From contig JAJXZJ010000053.1 in the NCBI GenBank assembly GCA_021780105.1, forward strand, positions 62,001 to 126,000: a stretch of DNA of 64,000 nucleotides. Reading direction: 5' to 3'. Of this stretch, positions 19,354-28,304 are shown one piece after another. The translations under genes and the position numbers were made by a program. A model generated the notes under the pieces. The model ran no database searches. It had not been told where the DNA came from and saw only the letters and a list, made by a program, of their open reading frames with translations. Within the stretch, counting starts at the first letter, position 1; every line of letters starts with the position of its first letter. The DNA is from a bacterium. Its GTDB lineage: Bacteria; Verrucomicrobiota; Verrucomicrobiia; Limisphaerales; J093.

Positions 19354-19659
19354 TTACTCCGCCTTGCGCGCGGGAGCATCGGCAAAACCAGCGGCTGGCG
19401 GCACCGGCTGCGGGGGATTGACCGGATGCACCAGGCCGGGGTAATCCGGCCGGGCCAGCCACGTCGGCAAGTGAAAACGAAGCTCGTTTCCGGTCACGCC
19501 ATTTTCGCTCGTGACCGCCGGCGCTCCAATCGTGGCAAAGCAAAGCCGGACCGGTGACGGAGTTCGCATCACCTGGCTGCTGAGAAAACGACCGTCGCCT
19601 GTCAGTCGTGTCAACGCGATGACACCCAAAGCGACCAACCCCAAACCGATGGCTTTCAT
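19354..19659 (-). CDS. Small membrane-anchored or secreted hypothetical protein
   Basis: 101 residues with one hydrophobic N-terminal segment (MKAIGLGLVALGVIALTRL), either a signal peptide or an anchor. A proline-rich C-terminal tail (PPQPVPPAAGF) follows. No family recognised. It lies 9 bases downstream of hypC on the same strand, so it may be read with hypF-hypC, but nothing in its sequence suggests a metallochaperone role. Confidence 0.55.
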   Translation of the reverse strand: MKAIGLGLVALGVIALTRLTGDGRFLSSQVMRTPSPVRLCFATIGAPAVTSENGVTGNELRFHLPTWLARPDYPGLVHPVNPPQPVPPAAGFADAPARKAE

Positions 19660-19668
19660 GACGCGACC

Positions 19669-19980
19669 TTAAGTTTTCGGAATGTTGGAATCAGGCCGGC
19701 CCAACGCGTCATTCGCGGCGGGACCCGCCGGTCCCGGCGGCGACATTTCCGCCAGTTCCTCCATCTGCCGGAGGTAGTCAAACACCTGTTTTGCCTCGGC
19801 TTCGTCCACGATGCTCAGCGCGAACCCGACGTGAACGATGACGTAATCGCCCACCTTCACTTCCGGCACAAAGCCGAGGCAGACTTCCTTCGTGACGCCG
19901 CCGAAACTCACCTTGCCGCTGCGCGTCAGCGGATCGTCGCCAGCGAGGCTGAGCACTTGTCCTGGGACGGCGAGGCACAT
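19669..19980 (-). CDS. hypC: HypC, [NiFe]-hydrogenase maturation chaperone
   Basis: 103 residues opening MCLAVPGQVLSL, the invariant HypC/HupF N-terminus whose Cys2 carries the Fe(CN)2CO group during cofactor assembly with HypD. The KEVCLGFVPEVKVGDYVIVHVGFALSIVDEAEA stretch is also diagnostic. A 25-residue Pro/Gly-rich tail extends beyond the usual 75-90 residue family length. The start codon shares its A with the hypF stop (TGATG), so the two are translationally coupled. Its client is probably the hydrogenase encoded at 33.3-43.4 kb. Confidence 0.93.
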   Translation of the reverse strand: MCLAVPGQVLSLAGDDPLTRSGKVSFGGVTKEVCLGFVPEVKVGDYVIVHVGFALSIVDEAEAKQVFDYLRQMEELAEMSPPGPAGPAANDALGRPDSNIPKT

Positions 19981-22403
19981 CAATTTCCTTTCTTTTCCCG
20001 CGCGGCGGCCATGATCTGGCCCAACGCCACGCCGCCGTCGTTGGGCGGCACGCGCTGGTGCCAGTAGGCGCTGAAACCCTCGCTGTGCAGCCGCTGGACG
20101 GTGCGTTCGAGCAGGTATCGGTTTTGAAAACAGCCGCCCGAGAGCACGACGCGCCGCTGGCCCACACGCCGGGCGGCGGCGACCACGCCCTCGGCCAGCG
20201 AATTGTGAAACTTCGCCGCCACCTGCCAGGCCGGGACACCGACGCGGACCGCGGCGACAATACGTTCGATCATCGGCCCCCAATCGGCCATGAACCACGG
20301 CGGCGCGGCGAGATACGCCGTGCAGCCTCCGTGTTGCGCGCTGGTCGCCACAAATCCGCCGTTGGTTGCCGCCACCACGCTGGCATCGGTCATGGGCAGC
20401 GGATAACTGTCGTCCGCGTCGTCCTCCTCGATCGCAAATTCCAGGTCCATCGCAGCCTGGCCCTCGAAGCGGGTTTGCTGGCGCAACCCGATGAGCGAGG
20501 CAACGGCGTCAAACAGCCGGCCCGCGCTGGACGTGACCGGCGAATTCACCTTCGCGCGCAGCATCTGGTGGATCACCTTCAGCTCCGGCGCCGTGAACGC
20601 CTGCAGCGGCGGCAGATCGTTCATCGCGAACGCCGCGTCGCCGAACAGCGCGTAAAGCAGCCCCAGCGCGCAGCGCCGCGGCTCCGCCACCGCCTGTTCG
20701 CCGCCCGGCAGCGGAAACATCCGCACGTGGCCGACGCGCTGAAAATGGTCTTCGGTGATCAACAGAAATTCGCCGCCCCAGATCGTCTCGTCCGGGCCGA
20801 AACCGGTGCCGTCCCACGCCACGCCCAGCGCCGGCGCCGGCACGTCGTTTTCCGCCATGCAGCTCAGAATGTGCGCGTAATGATGTTGCACGCAAACCAC
20901 CCGCTTGGCGCTCGCGGCGGCGTGGCGCGTGGACGCGTAATCCGGATGCGCGTCGGCGCCGACCACCTCCGGTTTCACGGCCAGCAACCGGCCCAGGTCG
21001 CCGATCACGCGCGTAAATGCCGTCCGTGCCGGCGCGGTTTCCAGATCGCCGATGTGCTGGCTCAGGAACACCTGCCGGCCCTTCGCGTAGGCCACCGTGT
21101 TGTTCAAATGAGCGCCGACGGCGAGCGCGGGCGGCAGTTCGTCGCGCACCGTCACCGGCAACGGTGCGTAGCCGCGCGCCCGGCGCAGCACCATTTCCCG
21201 GCCCAACACGACGCGGACGACCGAGTCGTCCACGTGCCGCACGATCGGCCGGTTGTGAACCAGAAACCAATCCGTGATGCCCGCCAGCCGCGTCAGCGCC
21301 TCGCGCTCATCCGTGCAGATCGGCTCGTCGGACACGTTGCCGCTGGTGGCGACCACCGGCGCACCCAATTCCGTCAGCAACAAATGGTGCAACGGCGTGT
21401 AAGGCAGCATCACACCGAGACAAGGATTGCCCGGCGCCACGGACGCGGCCAGACCGGCACGATCAAGCCGCCGCAACAGAACAATCGGCGCCTCGGCCGA
21501 CTGGAGCAGGCGTGCTTCCAACGGCGAAACCGCGCAATGCTCGCGCACCTGCGCCAGCGACGGGAACATCAGGGCAAACGGCTTTTCCTCGCGCCGTTTC
21601 CGCTGGCGGAGCCGGCGCACCGCGGCTTCGTCGGTCGCCAACGCCAGCAAATGAAAACCGCCCAGGCCTTTCACCGCGATAATGGCGCCGGCACGGAGCA
21701 GGGCCACGGTTTCACGCAGCGCGTCAGCGTGCGTTCGCCGGACGCGGCCGGCGGTGTCCCAGAGCGCGACGTGCGGGCCGCAGTCCGGGCAGGCATTGGG
21801 CTGGGCGTGGAAGCGGCGGTCGCGCGGGTCGTCGTATTCGGCCTGGCATGCCGGGCACATCGTGAACGCCTTCATTGCCGTGTTCGGCCGGTCGTAGGGC
21901 AGCGCTTCGAGGAGGCTGAAACGCGGGCCGCAGTGCGTGCAGTTGGTGAACGGATAGCCGAAGCGCCGGTTGGCCGGGTCGAAGATTTCACGCCGGCAAT
22001 CCGGGCAGGTGGCGATGTCCGGCATCACCAGCGCGGTGGTTTCGCCGGCGTTGTCGCTGGGCCGGATTTCAAACTCGGCGAAGCCGAGCGGATCGAGCTG
22101 GGTGGCTTCGAGGCTTTGAATGAAGCTGTGCGGCGGCCGTTCCGCCTCCACGCGCAGCAGAAACTGGTCCACCGCCGCGGGCGGGCCTTCCACCTCCACG
22201 AGGACGCCTTGCGGGGAATTGGCAACCCAGCCGGTCAGTTCGAGTTCGGTGGCCAGACGGAAGACGAACGGCCGGAAACCGACGCCCTGCACCGCGCCGC
22301 GAATCGCCACCCGCGCCCGCCGCACGGAACCGCGCCGGCGCTCAACGCGCCGGGCCGCCTCCGGCAGAGGAGACAGCGTCGCGGTTGGCGGCCGGGCTTG
22401 CAT
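19980..22403 (-). CDS. hypF: HypF, carbamoyltransferase for hydrogenase maturation
   Basis: An 807-residue protein with the full HypF domain order. These are an acylphosphatase-like domain (RGAVQGVGFRPFVFRLA), paired zinc fingers (CPDCRREIFDP, CTHCGPRFS, CPACQAEYDD, CPDCGPH), a YrdC-like domain (GAIIAVKGLGGFHLLALA) and a Kae1-like domain (QHHYAHILSCMAEN and VVLSGGCFQN). HypF uses carbamoyl phosphate and ATP to carbamoylate HypE, supplying the cyanide ligands of the NiFe site. The ATG at 22403 is preferred over an in-frame TTG at 22439. The gene is coupled to hypC; hypA, hypB, hypD and hypE are not in the window. Confidence 0.95.
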   Translation of the reverse strand: MQARPPTATLSPLPEAARRVERRRGSVRRARVAIRGAVQGVGFRPFVFRLATELELTGWVANSPQGVLVEVEGPPAAVDQFLLRVEAERPPHSFIQSLEATQLDPLGFAEFEIRPSDNAGETTALVMPDIATCPDCRREIFDPANRRFGYPFTNCTHCGPRFSLLEALPYDRPNTAMKAFTMCPACQAEYDDPRDRRFHAQPNACPDCGPHVALWDTAGRVRRTHADALRETVALLRAGAIIAVKGLGGFHLLALATDEAAVRRLRQRKRREEKPFALMFPSLAQVREHCAVSPLEARLLQSAEAPIVLLRRLDRAGLAASVAPGNPCLGVMLPYTPLHHLLLTELGAPVVATSGNVSDEPICTDEREALTRLAGITDWFLVHNRPIVRHVDDSVVRVVLGREMVLRRARGYAPLPVTVRDELPPALAVGAHLNNTVAYAKGRQVFLSQHIGDLETAPARTAFTRVIGDLGRLLAVKPEVVGADAHPDYASTRHAAASAKRVVCVQHHYAHILSCMAENDVPAPALGVAWDGTGFGPDETIWGGEFLLITEDHFQRVGHVRMFPLPGGEQAVAEPRRCALGLLYALFGDAAFAMNDLPPLQAFTAPELKVIHQMLRAKVNSPVTSSAGRLFDAVASLIGLRQQTRFEGQAAMDLEFAIEEDDADDSYPLPMTDASVVAATNGGFVATSAQHGGCTAYLAAPPWFMADWGPMIERIVAAVRVGVPAWQVAAKFHNSLAEGVVAAARRVGQRRVVLSGGCFQNRYLLERTVQRLHSEGFSAYWHQRVPPNDGGVALGQIMAAAREKKGN

Positions 22404-22471
22404 GTCCCTACGGCTAACACGCGACCCCGCGGCGCGCAACGATTTTGCCCGGCGGCGGCGCGGAGACTGCG

Positions 22472-22933
22472 TCAGCCCTGCGCACCGTAAAACTCAACCA
22501 TCTGCTGGCGCGCGGCCCCGAGCCGCTGGAGCAGCACCTGGGTCAGTCGCGAGGCCAGCGCGTAACCGAAGCGCGGGTTGGCGTCGGCTTCGGCGCGCAA
22601 CTGCGCCGTGTCCCACGCGACGGCGCGGGTGATTTCCACCGCCCGCGCGGTGAAATGCCAGCGGAACGGCGGGAACAGCCAGGACCAGCCCAGCGCGTCC
22701 CCCGCGCGGAGACGTTGCAGGGCGACCGGCCCCTCCTCGGCAATGGTCGCCTCGATGGCGACCTCGCCGCTGAGAAGCAGGAAGAAACGGTCCGCCGCCG
22801 CGCCCTCGGTGGCGATGACTTCGCCGGCGGCGAAAATGACCTCCTTGGCGCCGGGATACAACAACCGGAGAAGTTCGGGAGCGAGGTCTTTGACAAACGG
22901 GTGGCCGGCGATGATGGCTTCGAGATTTTCCAT
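22472..22933 (-). CDS. Cyclic-nucleotide-binding-domain protein without a DNA-binding domain
   Basis: 153 residues made of one CRP-type cyclic-nucleotide-binding fold. The motifs are PGAKEVIFAAGEVIATEGAAADRFFLLLSGEVAIE, a GDALGWSWLFPPFRW segment where the phosphate-binding cassette should be, and FTARAVEITRAVAWD. After the fold only about 50 residues of helix remain and no helix-turn-helix is visible, so it is not a CRP/FNR repressor. The ATG at 22933 was chosen over an upstream basic extension. It lies 68 bases upstream of hypF on the same strand, which suggests a signalling or scaffolding role tied to the hydrogenase system. Ligand binding is unproven because the cassette is atypical. Confidence 0.8.
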   Translation of the reverse strand: MENLEAIIAGHPFVKDLAPELLRLLYPGAKEVIFAAGEVIATEGAAADRFFLLLSGEVAIEATIAEEGPVALQRLRAGDALGWSWLFPPFRWHFTARAVEITRAVAWDTAQLRAEADANPRFGYALASRLTQVLLQRLGAARQQMVEFYGAQG

Positions 22934-22998
22934 AAACGGATATTGGTTAACTGCCCTTCTCTGAATTGTGCGGCGCCCCGGCCCGCCCAGTCGCACGG

Positions 22999-23742
22999 TC
23001 AGGCGGACACGCCGAGGATTTGCAACGAGCGCGCGAATGTGACATCCGGCGTCGCGCCGCAGCGCACGCGGCGCAGCAGCGCCTTGCGCTCGTAAAAATC
23101 AATCAGCGGCGCCGTGCTCTTCTCGTAGGTTTGCATCCGCACGCGCACGGCCTCGGGCCGGTCGTCCTCCCGCAGAAACAGTCTGCCGCCGCAGTGATCG
23201 CAAACGCCTTCAACCTTCGGTTTCAGGCTGACAAGGTGAAACGACGCCTTGCACTGCGAGCAGACGCGCCGGCCGCTGATGCGCTCCAGCACCTCCTCCA
23301 GGGGCAGTTCGTAGCTCAGCACGCCGTCGAGCTTGACGCCCAGTTGGCCCAGCAATTCCGCCAGGCCTTCCGCCTGCGGCACGGTGCGCGGAAAACCATC
23401 CAGCAGGAATCCGCCGCCGCAGGTGAGACAATCGGAGCGCTCCTTCACCATGCCCAGCACTGTGTCGTCCGGCACCAGCTCGCCCCGGCGCATGTAATCA
23501 AGGGCGGCGTTGATGGCCGGCGAGCGGTCGCACACGGCCAGCGTCTTGGCGGCGCGGAACACGTCGCCGGTCGAGAGGTGGCAGGCGCCCAGTTTGACGG
23601 CCAGCAGTTCGGCCTGGGTGCCCTTGCCCACGCCGGGCGCGCCCAGGAGCACGAGGCGCCAGCCTTTCTGCGGTTGGTTCGGTGGCGTGATGCACGGGGG
23701 CTTGCCCGTCAGCCACGCGGTTCGATCAGCTTGTGTCTTCAT
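22999..23742 (-). CDS. Adenylate kinase-family nucleoside monophosphate kinase
   Basis: 247 residues. The P-loop GAPGVGKGTQAELL follows a 27-residue N-terminal extension. HLSTGDVFRA and GFLLDGFPRTVPQAEGL are the AMP-binding and signature motifs. The LID carries a Cys4-type zinc site (VCSQCKASFH and VCDHCGG). An additional CxxC precedes the signature (SDCLTCGGGF), which is unusual. It catalyses ATP + AMP to 2 ADP or a related exchange. It sits 65 bases upstream of the cyclic-nucleotide-binding gene and may be co-transcribed with hypF-hypC. The extension and extra cysteines suggest a specialised paralogue, but it could be the housekeeping adk. Confidence 0.85.
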   Translation of the reverse strand: MKTQADRTAWLTGKPPCITPPNQPQKGWRLVLLGAPGVGKGTQAELLAVKLGACHLSTGDVFRAAKTLAVCDRSPAINAALDYMRRGELVPDDTVLGMVKERSDCLTCGGGFLLDGFPRTVPQAEGLAELLGQLGVKLDGVLSYELPLEEVLERISGRRVCSQCKASFHLVSLKPKVEGVCDHCGGRLFLREDDRPEAVRVRMQTYEKSTAPLIDFYERKALLRRVRCGATPDVTFARSLQILGVSA

Positions 23743-23859
23743 TCAGTCGTTGTCGCGTTTTCGGTTCAATGCGCGTTCCGACAACATCACAGCCGCGGGC
23801 GTTGGTCAATGGGCGTTTATGATTTCTCCAAACACAACCTCCGGAAGCATTGTCACCGG

Positions 23860-24606
23860 CTAATCGGCCTTGGCGACCGGCGGCAGACCGGCCGCCCACG
23901 CGCAACCGCGTCGGAACAACTCCGGCACGCCCGAATTGGTCACCGCCTTCACGTCGTGGCCCAGCACCGTGTGGAACACGCGGCCGCGGCCATACGCGAA
24001 CACGAATGCCATCGGATACTCCTTGCCGTCCACCTTCGACCGCGCCTGGGCCAGGACGTGGATCGGCCGGTCGCCGGTGAGGCAGGTGTAGAGTTCGTCG
24101 TCCGTCTCGAATGGCGCCAGCCCGCGTGTGATCGGGTGGTCGGGGTCGGTGATTTCCACGCGGAACGGCCCACGCGCGTCGTGCGGCCGGAGCTTTGGAT
24201 CCCACACCCGGCCGGCGAGATCGCGGAACTCCGGCCAGTCCTGCCATGCGCCGCAGGCGAAGTGGACGAGCATCAGGCCGCCGCCGCATTCCACGAACCG
24301 CCGCAGATTCTCACGCGCCGCCGGGCCGGGCGACGGTTGTTCCCAGTTCATGAAATGCAGCACCACGGCGGCGTAATTCGTGAGCGCAGCCGAATCCAGA
24401 AACCGCGGGTCCTCGACCACGCGCACCGTCAGGCGCGGATCCTTCTGCAGCAACTCGACGATGGCGGGCGCGGTTTGCCGCCAGAGGTGACCCGGATAAT
24501 CCTGGCCGGTGACGAGCAGAATCTCCGTGGGCGCCGGCGCGGCCAGCAGCGTGGCAGCGATTCCGCCAAGCACGGCCATGATGGACCAGAGGAACGGTGA
24601 CTTCAT
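23860..24606 (-). CDS. Secreted ThuA-domain protein
   Basis: 248 residues with a signal peptide (residues 1-22, ending LLAAPA). A ThuA-like fold related to glutamine amidotransferases follows: ILLVTGQDYPGHLW, LRRFVECGGGLMLVHFACGAW and PMAFVFAYGRGRVFHTVLGHD. ThuA proteins are linked to trehalose and other sugar use and are abundant in Verrucomicrobia and Planctomycetes; their chemistry is poorly known. Single gene, divergent from the GH172-like gene 148 bases away. Confidence 0.85.
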   Translation of the reverse strand: MKSPFLWSIMAVLGGIAATLLAAPAPTEILLVTGQDYPGHLWRQTAPAIVELLQKDPRLTVRVVEDPRFLDSAALTNYAAVVLHFMNWEQPSPGPAARENLRRFVECGGGLMLVHFACGAWQDWPEFRDLAGRVWDPKLRPHDARGPFRVEITDPDHPITRGLAPFETDDELYTCLTGDRPIHVLAQARSKVDGKEYPMAFVFAYGRGRVFHTVLGHDVKAVTNSGVPELFRRGCAWAAGLPPVAKAD

Positions 24607-24754
24607 GACGGCAGCGTAACCGCGGCCGGTCCGCCGGACAACTCTCCTGTTATCGGCCCCACGGTTTGAAACGAGCGCATCCCGGCCTCAACGTGTGATT
24701 TGAATTGGCGCCCGGTCGCGTTTTGTTACCATCGCGCCATTAATCGCAACACGC

Positions 24755-26794
24755 ATGGACATGAAACGTTTTGGCCTGGCTTGGTTGGTTCTTGTGGGTG
24801 CCTGCCGGCTTGCTTCGGCGCAACCGGTCGCCCCCGTTCACACCTACGTTGATCTGGTTCACCGGCTGACCGATCTGCAACATCTCGCCGTGCTCCCGCA
24901 GCCCGGCGAGCGCATGGCACAGTGGTCCAGCTACGACCGCGCCAGCCGTTACGACGCCACGACCGGCAAATACGTGCGCTGGGACGCCAACGGCGACGGC
25001 AACGGCTTCATCCGTCAGGAAGGCGACCAGATCGTCATGGCGGAAATGGACGGTCCCGGCTGCATCTTCCGCATCTGGTCCGCCGCGCCCAAGGAAGGCC
25101 ATGTCCGCATCTACCTCGACGGTGCCAGCGAGCCGGCGGTGGACCTCCCGTTCATGGGCTACTTCGACGGCAAGAACGCGCCGTTCACGCGCTCCGCGAT
25201 CGTTCACACCGTCGCCACCGGCTGGAACAATTACACGCCGATTCCCTACCAGAAATCCTGCAAAATCGTGGCGGACAAAAACTGGGGCGCGTATTTCCAT
25301 TTTGACTACCTCACGTTCCCGGCGGGCACGCAGGTGCCCACGTTCCACCGCGAACTATCGGCCGAGGAAAACGCCGCGCTCGACGCGGCCAACGAACTTC
25401 TGGCGCATCCGGGTCCGAAACTGCCGCCGGCTGACGGCGAGGAAACGCATTCGGCGCAAATGTCCGCCAATGGCGGCGGAACGTGCGTGACGACGCTGAT
25501 CGGGCCGGCGGCGATCCGGACGATCAGCGCCCGCGTTGAACCGCCGTTCACCGCCGAGGATCGCAACAGCCCGCGCGAGTGGACGATTCAGATTCAGTTC
25601 GACGGCGAGGACCAGCCCAGCGTGTGGGCGCCGTTCGCCGATTTCTTCGGCACGACGGCCGGCGCGAATCCGTATCGCTCCCTGCCCAGCGGCCTGACGC
25701 CGGACGGAACGTGGTATTCGCACTGGTTCATGCCGTTCGCCAAAACGGCCACGATCACGCTGCGGAACGACGGCACGCCGAGCCGGAAGATCAGTCTCGA
25801 ATTTGTCACCGTGCCGCTCAAGGGCGACCTCAGCCGCTACGGCCGTTTCCACGCCAAATGGCATCGCGACGCGCTTCTCCCGGACGATCCGGACCGACGC
25901 AAAATTGACTGGACGCTGCTCAAGACCGAGGGCCGCGGACGGTTCCTGGGCGTGATGCTGCATGTCTGGAACCCGAAAGGCGGCTGGTGGGGCGAGGGCG
26001 ACGAGAAGTTCTTCGTGGACGGCGAGAAATTTCCGTCCACCTTCGGCACCGGCTCGGAGGATTATTTCGGCTACGCGTGGAGCAATCCCACGCTGTTCCA
26101 GCACGCCTACCACAACCAGACCATTGCGATGGGCAACAAGGGCCACATCGTCGTGAACCGCTGGCACATCCCGGACAACGTGCCGTTCCAAACCAGCTTC
26201 GAGGGCGCGATTGAAAAATACTACCCCAACACCCGGCCGACGCTCTACGCGAGCACGGTGTATTGGTATCTCGAGCCGGGCGGCAACGACCCGTATGCCC
26301 CGCAACCGCTGAGCGAGCGCCTTGGTTACTGGGACGACGCGCAACTGAGTGCCTTCGTCGTGAAGGGCGCCCTCGAAGGCGAGCGGATGAAAATCCTCCG
26401 CGAAACCGGCGGCCACGCGGCCGAGCAGGACATGAGCGGCTTTGAGGGCGACTGGAGCAACGGCGCGCACCTGTGGTGGACCGGCGCCAAGCCGGGCGAC
26501 ACGCTGGACCTCGCCCTGCCCGTGCCCACGGACGGCCGTTACCGGCTCGGGGTCGCGCTGACGAAGGCGGTGGACTACGGCATCGTCCAGCTTTCGCTCG
26601 ACGGTCAGAAACTCAGCGGGCCGATTGACCTCTATCACGATGGCGTGGTGCCAACCGGCCTGCTGGATTTGGGAACGCACCAACTCACCGCCGGCAACCA
26701 CACGCTGACGGTGGAGATCACTGGCGCCAACGATAAAGCCGTCAAATCCTACATGTTCGCGCTGGATTACGCGAAACTGGAACCGGCGAAGTAA
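24755..26794 (+). CDS. Secreted DUF2961 protein (GH172-like)
   Basis: 679 residues with a signal peptide (to about residue 23, SASA-type end). The DUF2961 core follows: QWSSYDRASRYD near residues 56-67, EMDGPGCIFRIWSA, VYLDG-like beta strands, DLPFMGYFDGKNAPF and FGTGSEDYFGYAWSNP. A C-terminal beta-sandwich (about 560-679) completes it. Characterised DUF2961 enzymes form glycoside hydrolase family 172, acting on fructofuranosides or arabinofuranosides. The substrate here is not predictable. The upstream ThuA gene is divergent, a pairing that fits sugar use. Confidence 0.85.
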   Translation: MDMKRFGLAWLVLVGACRLASAQPVAPVHTYVDLVHRLTDLQHLAVLPQPGERMAQWSSYDRASRYDATTGKYVRWDANGDGNGFIRQEGDQIVMAEMDGPGCIFRIWSAAPKEGHVRIYLDGASEPAVDLPFMGYFDGKNAPFTRSAIVHTVATGWNNYTPIPYQKSCKIVADKNWGAYFHFDYLTFPAGTQVPTFHRELSAEENAALDAANELLAHPGPKLPPADGEETHSAQMSANGGGTCVTTLIGPAAIRTISARVEPPFTAEDRNSPREWTIQIQFDGEDQPSVWAPFADFFGTTAGANPYRSLPSGLTPDGTWYSHWFMPFAKTATITLRNDGTPSRKISLEFVTVPLKGDLSRYGRFHAKWHRDALLPDDPDRRKIDWTLLKTEGRGRFLGVMLHVWNPKGGWWGEGDEKFFVDGEKFPSTFGTGSEDYFGYAWSNPTLFQHAYHNQTIAMGNKGHIVVNRWHIPDNVPFQTSFEGAIEKYYPNTRPTLYASTVYWYLEPGGNDPYAPQPLSERLGYWDDAQLSAFVVKGALEGERMKILRETGGHAAEQDMSGFEGDWSNGAHLWWTGAKPGDTLDLALPVPTDGRYRLGVALTKAVDYGIVQLSLDGQKLSGPIDLYHDGVVPTGLLDLGTHQLTAGNHTLTVEITGANDKAVKSYMFALDYAKLEPAK

Positions 26795-26803
26795 TACCCG
26801 GCG

Positions 26804-27265
26804 TTACCACAGAAATGACTTCTGCTCGGCCAGCAGCGTGTCGCCTTCCCAAAGCGAGATGCGCCAGGCAATCACGTCGCCAGCCTGCTTGAAGGCGTCG
26901 CCCTGCAACGTGAGCGAGGTCCAACGGCTCCAGGACGATTTCGCCTTGACCGGCTGCTCGATCACCAGCGGCTTGTTCCGCGTGGTCTTCGTGGTGAACA
27001 GTTCGGCGCGGAGTTTCAGTGCCGCCCCTTTGGCTCCTTTGGCCCGCCATTGGACGGCGTAGCGCATTCCCGAACACATTTCTGGATTGTGCCGGAGCAC
27101 GGCCTGATAGGCATCACGCTCAAACAGGCTCGGCGAAAGCGCGTGCCGCCCCTGCAAATCAAGCCGCTGCGGCAGCACCTTGATGATGCGGCCGGTGGCT
27201 GCCGTGGCGGAAGTCAGGGCCACGGCGAGCGCGACGGCAAAAACGACGGCGAACAGGCGGCGCAT
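26804..27265 (-). CDS. Secreted hypothetical protein
   Basis: 153 residues with a signal peptide (MRRLFAVVFAVALAVALTSATAA). The mature part is predicted beta-rich, with the closing segment GDVIAWRISLWEGDTLLAEQKSFLW. No family recognised. It is convergent with the GH172-like gene (9-base gap) and 78 bases downstream of accD on the same strand. The basic, Trp-containing sequence and clear signal peptide support a real gene. Confidence 0.7.
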   Translation of the reverse strand: MRRLFAVVFAVALAVALTSATAATGRIIKVLPQRLDLQGRHALSPSLFERDAYQAVLRHNPEMCSGMRYAVQWRAKGAKGAALKLRAELFTTKTTRNKPLVIEQPVKAKSSWSRWTSLTLQGDAFKQAGDVIAWRISLWEGDTLLAEQKSFLW

Positions 27266-27343
27266 GAGAGGACGTTACCGCGCACCGCTGGCGGACTCAA
27301 CGCGGATTTCAGAGCGCCGGTCGCGGCCCGGGCCGCGGAGGCA

Positions 27344-28294
27344 TCACGCGGAGGCGGCCAGCCGATGCTGGCCGTGCATGAGAAAGCCGATGAAATAATC
27401 CAGCCTGCCTTTGAGTTCGTCGCGGGGCACGATGTCGTCAATCAGCCCGTGGGCCTGCAGGAACTCGGCCGTCTGGAACCCGGGCGGCAGTTCCGCCTGG
27501 GTGGTGTCCTTGATCACCCGCGGACCGGCAAACCCAATCATCGCCCCCGGTTCGGCGAGGATGAGGTCGCCGAGACTGGCGTAACTGGCCATGACGCCGG
27601 CGGTGGTGGGGTGCGTCAGCACACTGATGTAGGGGAGGCGGTTGCGGGCGTGATACGCGAGCGCGGCGGAGGTCTTCGCCATTTGCATGAGGCTGAACAG
27701 CCCTTCATACATCCGCGCGCCGCCGCTGCTGGAAATGATGACCAGCGGCAGGCCCTTGTCCGTGGCGGCCTCGATCAAGCGGGTCAGCTTCTCGCCGACG
27801 ACCGAGCCCATCGAGCCGCCGAGGAAATTGAAATCCATCACGCCCAGCGCAAGCCGGTGGCTGCCGATCCGGCCAATGCCGGTGACCAGCGCGTCCTTGA
27901 GGCCGGTGGTTTGCGTGTATTCCTGCAACTTGTCCGTGTAGGCCGCCACGCCGGTGAATTTCAGCACGTCCACGCTGACCATTTCTGCGTCCATTTCCTC
28001 AAAGGAACAAGTTTCCACCAAGGCGTTGATGCGCTCGCGCGCCCCGATGGGGAAATGATGGGCGCACTTGGGACAGACCTTCAGATTGTCGTCCAGCTCC
28101 TTGTCGTAAATCATCGTGCCGCACTTCGGGCACTTGGTCCACAGCCCCTCCGGAATGTCCCGTTTGCGCGGCTGGCCGGGGCCGAGTTTGGGCTTCTTGA
28201 CGAACGACGTGTCGCTGCCCGGCCCGGGCGGCGTGACGGCCGGCTCGGTGCTTTCGCCGCCGGTGACCTTTTTGTTCTTTTTGGGATTTGCCAT
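27344..28294 (-). CDS. accD: Acetyl-CoA carboxylase carboxyltransferase subunit beta
   Basis: 316 residues. An N-terminal Cys4 zinc ribbon (CPKCGTMIYDKELDDNLKVC then PKC) is followed by the crotonase-fold carboxyltransferase: SVDVLKFTGVAAYTDKL, FNFLGGSMGSVVGEKLTR, ISSSGGARMYEGLFSLMQMAKT and IGFAGPRVI. It transfers the carboxyl group from biotin to acetyl-CoA with AccA, the first step of fatty-acid synthesis. The N-terminal 35 residues are Lys/Pro-rich and non-conserved. The comF-like gene lies 10 bases upstream in the same direction. Confidence 0.95.
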   Translation of the reverse strand: MANPKKNKKVTGGESTEPAVTPPGPGSDTSFVKKPKLGPGQPRKRDIPEGLWTKCPKCGTMIYDKELDDNLKVCPKCAHHFPIGARERINALVETCSFEEMDAEMVSVDVLKFTGVAAYTDKLQEYTQTTGLKDALVTGIGRIGSHRLALGVMDFNFLGGSMGSVVGEKLTRLIEAATDKGLPLVIISSSGGARMYEGLFSLMQMAKTSAALAYHARNRLPYISVLTHPTTAGVMASYASLGDLILAEPGAMIGFAGPRVIKDTTQAELPPGFQTAEFLQAHGLIDDIVPRDELKGRLDYFIGFLMHGQHRLAASA

Positions 28295-28304
28295 GACTGC
28301 AATC

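Noticed and set aside
20058..22490. Open frame of 810 codons on the plus strand
   Set aside because: Antisense to hypF, whose full domain order is certain; the shadow has no recognisable fold.
22472..22996. CRP/FNR transcription factor
   Set aside because: The ligand domain is followed by too few residues for a helix-turn-helix, and none is visible.
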